Shown here piece after piece: positions 6,769 to 7,764 of a stretch of 7,764 nucleotides of DNA. Position 1 is the stretch's first letter. The number at the start of each line of letters is the position of its first letter. A program made the translations under genes and the position numbers. A model generated the notes under the pieces. That model ran no database searches and had not been told where the DNA came from. It saw only the letters and a list, made by a program, of their open reading frames with translations. Source of the DNA: Acidobacteriota bacterium (GTDB lineage Bacteria > Acidobacteriota > Blastocatellia > Pyrinomonadales > Pyrinomonadaceae); assembly GCA_003222935.1 (NCBI GenBank), contig QHXL01000117.1, positions 11,272-19,035 on the forward strand, given 5' to 3'.

Positions 6769-7764
6769 ACCAAATCGTACCGAAGATCGGACATATCTTT
6801 GCATCTTCACAGGCGGCCCGTGAGATTCGAATCGCGATCGCTTCTGTTTTGTCTGATGCTTTGAACGAAAGTCCAATGCGAGTCCAATCGGTGTCGCCGC
6901 TTGTAGGATCCGAAGAAGCTAAAACAGCGCCGCTATTCAGATCGACAATTTGAATTATCGGCGGCCCGCCACTCGACAGCTTGTTCGTTTTCACGTAGCA
7001 CTCAAGCTCGTAGTCAGTGTCCTTCGCAACGGGCACTATTTGAGCTGCCTGGATCGCATCCAGTTGTGAGCGTACCTGAAACACAAGCCGCAAACTTCTT
7101 GAGCCACTGTGGCTAATTTCCGGGTCAATTCCAATTTCCATCTGTCCGACACTTTTTACCTGCCACGCGAAAGCAAAATCAGGCGTATACGGTATCTGAG
7201 ATTCAAAACCACCATCGGTGATTTTCCCTTCTTCAACTCGATGCGATGCGTCCGGTACAAGGTCATTCCACAGATTCAATGCGTCGTGAAAGCGTAAGTG
7301 TGTGATCAAAAAGGAAAGGATTAGATCACCGGTTGGCTTGTTTCCTTTCTTTTCATCAGCGTTCAGGCTGTTCCACACCCGAATTCCTTCATCGATTCGG
7401 TTCTGACCCAACAAGTAAAGCGCAAATTGAGCACGCGAATCCGATTTTGAGCCGACACCTTTTATTAGCGACTCAAAATCTGTGCTGTTAACTTCCCAAA
7501 CCAAATTAAACATTTGGGAGCGCAAATTATCCGGGTCTGCTTCGCTGGCAGTGCGAAGTTCCGCAAAAGCCTCCTCGTAACGTCCGGTTCTGAGTAACAA
7601 GTTTCCCAGGTGCCATCGGGGATTTGCGTAAGACGGAGCTAACGCAACCGCTCTTCGCAAAGCCTGCTCGCCACCGGCGCTGTCTCCAGCCTGTTCCCGC
7701 GCTTTTCCCAGGGCAACCCAGAAACGATAGTCGTTGGGCGAAAGGCCAACAGCTTTTTCGTACT
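6737..7764 (-). CDS. TPR protein with C-terminal carbohydrate-binding-like domain, N-terminus beyond window
   Basis: The frame is open to the right edge, so the 341 visible residues are the C-terminal part and TTG 7660 is internal, not a start. Visible residues 1-9 are the tail of one tetratricopeptide repeat. Residues 10-43 (NDYRFWVALGKAREQAGD...) and 44-77 (SYANPRWHLGNLLLRTGRYEEA...) are two clean 34-residue TPRs with the W/L-G-Y-A-P pattern. Weaker helical repeats continue to about 165. From about 183 (DGGFES...FAWQV) to 338 (IWYDDFSL) is a beta-rich domain resembling CBM4/9-type or galactose-binding-like folds, including HSGSRSLRLVF and a possible disulfide pair in CEDAKIC. The last 32 bp overlap the O-antigen ligase gene. 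Known TPR proteins in such loci act as scaffolds for polymerisation or export machinery. The sugar-binding end suggests a periplasmic partner that holds the glycan chain (inference). No signal peptide or membrane anchor can be assessed because the N-terminus is missing. Confidence 0.82.
   Translation of the reverse strand, partial: YEKAVGLSPNDYRFWVALGKAREQAGDSAGGEQALRRAVALAPSYANPRWHLGNLLLRTGRYEEAFAELRTASEADPDNLRSQMFNLVWEVNSTDFESLIKGVGSKSDSRAQFALYLLGQNRIDEGIRVWNSLNADEKKGNKPTGDLILSFLITHLRFHDALNLWNDLVPDASHRVEEGKITDGGFESQIPYTPDFAFAWQVKSVGQMEIGIDPEISHSGSRSLRLVFQVRSQLDAIQAAQIVPVAKDTDYELECYVKTNKLSSGGPPIIQIVDLNSGAVLASSDPTSGDTDWTRIGLSFKASDKTEAIAIRISRAACEDAKICPIFGTIWYDDFSLKRRN

Noticed and set aside
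6769..6876. 36-codon N-terminal extension of the O-antigen ligase from TTG 6876
   Set aside because: It would overlap the conserved CBM-like end of the upstream gene by 140 bp; the basic extension looks like an out-of-frame shadow, and ATG 6768 fits better.

Overview
The window reads as a chromosomal exopolysaccharide or O-antigen-type locus from a free-living Gram-negative bacterium with moderate GC (about half, judged by eye). My best guess is Acidobacteriota, Blastocatellia-like. This rests on remembered resemblance of the sigma-like protein, the short zf-HC2 protein and the flippase N-terminus to proteins of that group, and I could not run a search. I see no IS element, tRNA, rRNA, CRISPR array or phage gene.

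Layout: six of the seven genes are on the minus strand, so transcription runs from high to low coordinates. At the right edge, 6737-7764 is the C-terminal part of a TPR protein ending in a carbohydrate-binding-like beta-sandwich domain. It overlaps by 32 bp an O-antigen ligase/polymerase-family (Wzy_C) membrane protein (5287-6768). After a 130-bp gap comes a long-chain acyl-CoA synthetase (3321-5156). It converges, with 29 bp between stop codons, on the only plus-strand gene, an 88-residue zinc-finger protein of the zf-HC2/anti-sigma type (3025-3291). A 517-bp spacer (2508-3024) separates that gene from a divergent 430-residue sigma-70-like protein (1215-2507), which is followed by a probable intrinsic terminator (1136-1208). 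Next are an FkbM-family methyltransferase (268-1074) with a TTG start and a good ribosome binding site, and at the left edge the first 48 codons of a probable polysaccharide flippase (1-145).

How the genes may work together (inference): the flippase would move lipid-linked repeat units across the inner membrane. The Wzy_C protein would polymerise or ligate them on the periplasmic side. The FkbM enzyme could O-methylate sugars. The TPR/sugar-binding protein, translationally linked to the ligase, could be an accessory factor for chain handling. The sigma-like protein and the divergent zinc-finger protein are plausible local regulators and form the least explained part of the window. The acyl-CoA synthetase looks like a general lipid-metabolism gene with no obvious link to the glycan genes.
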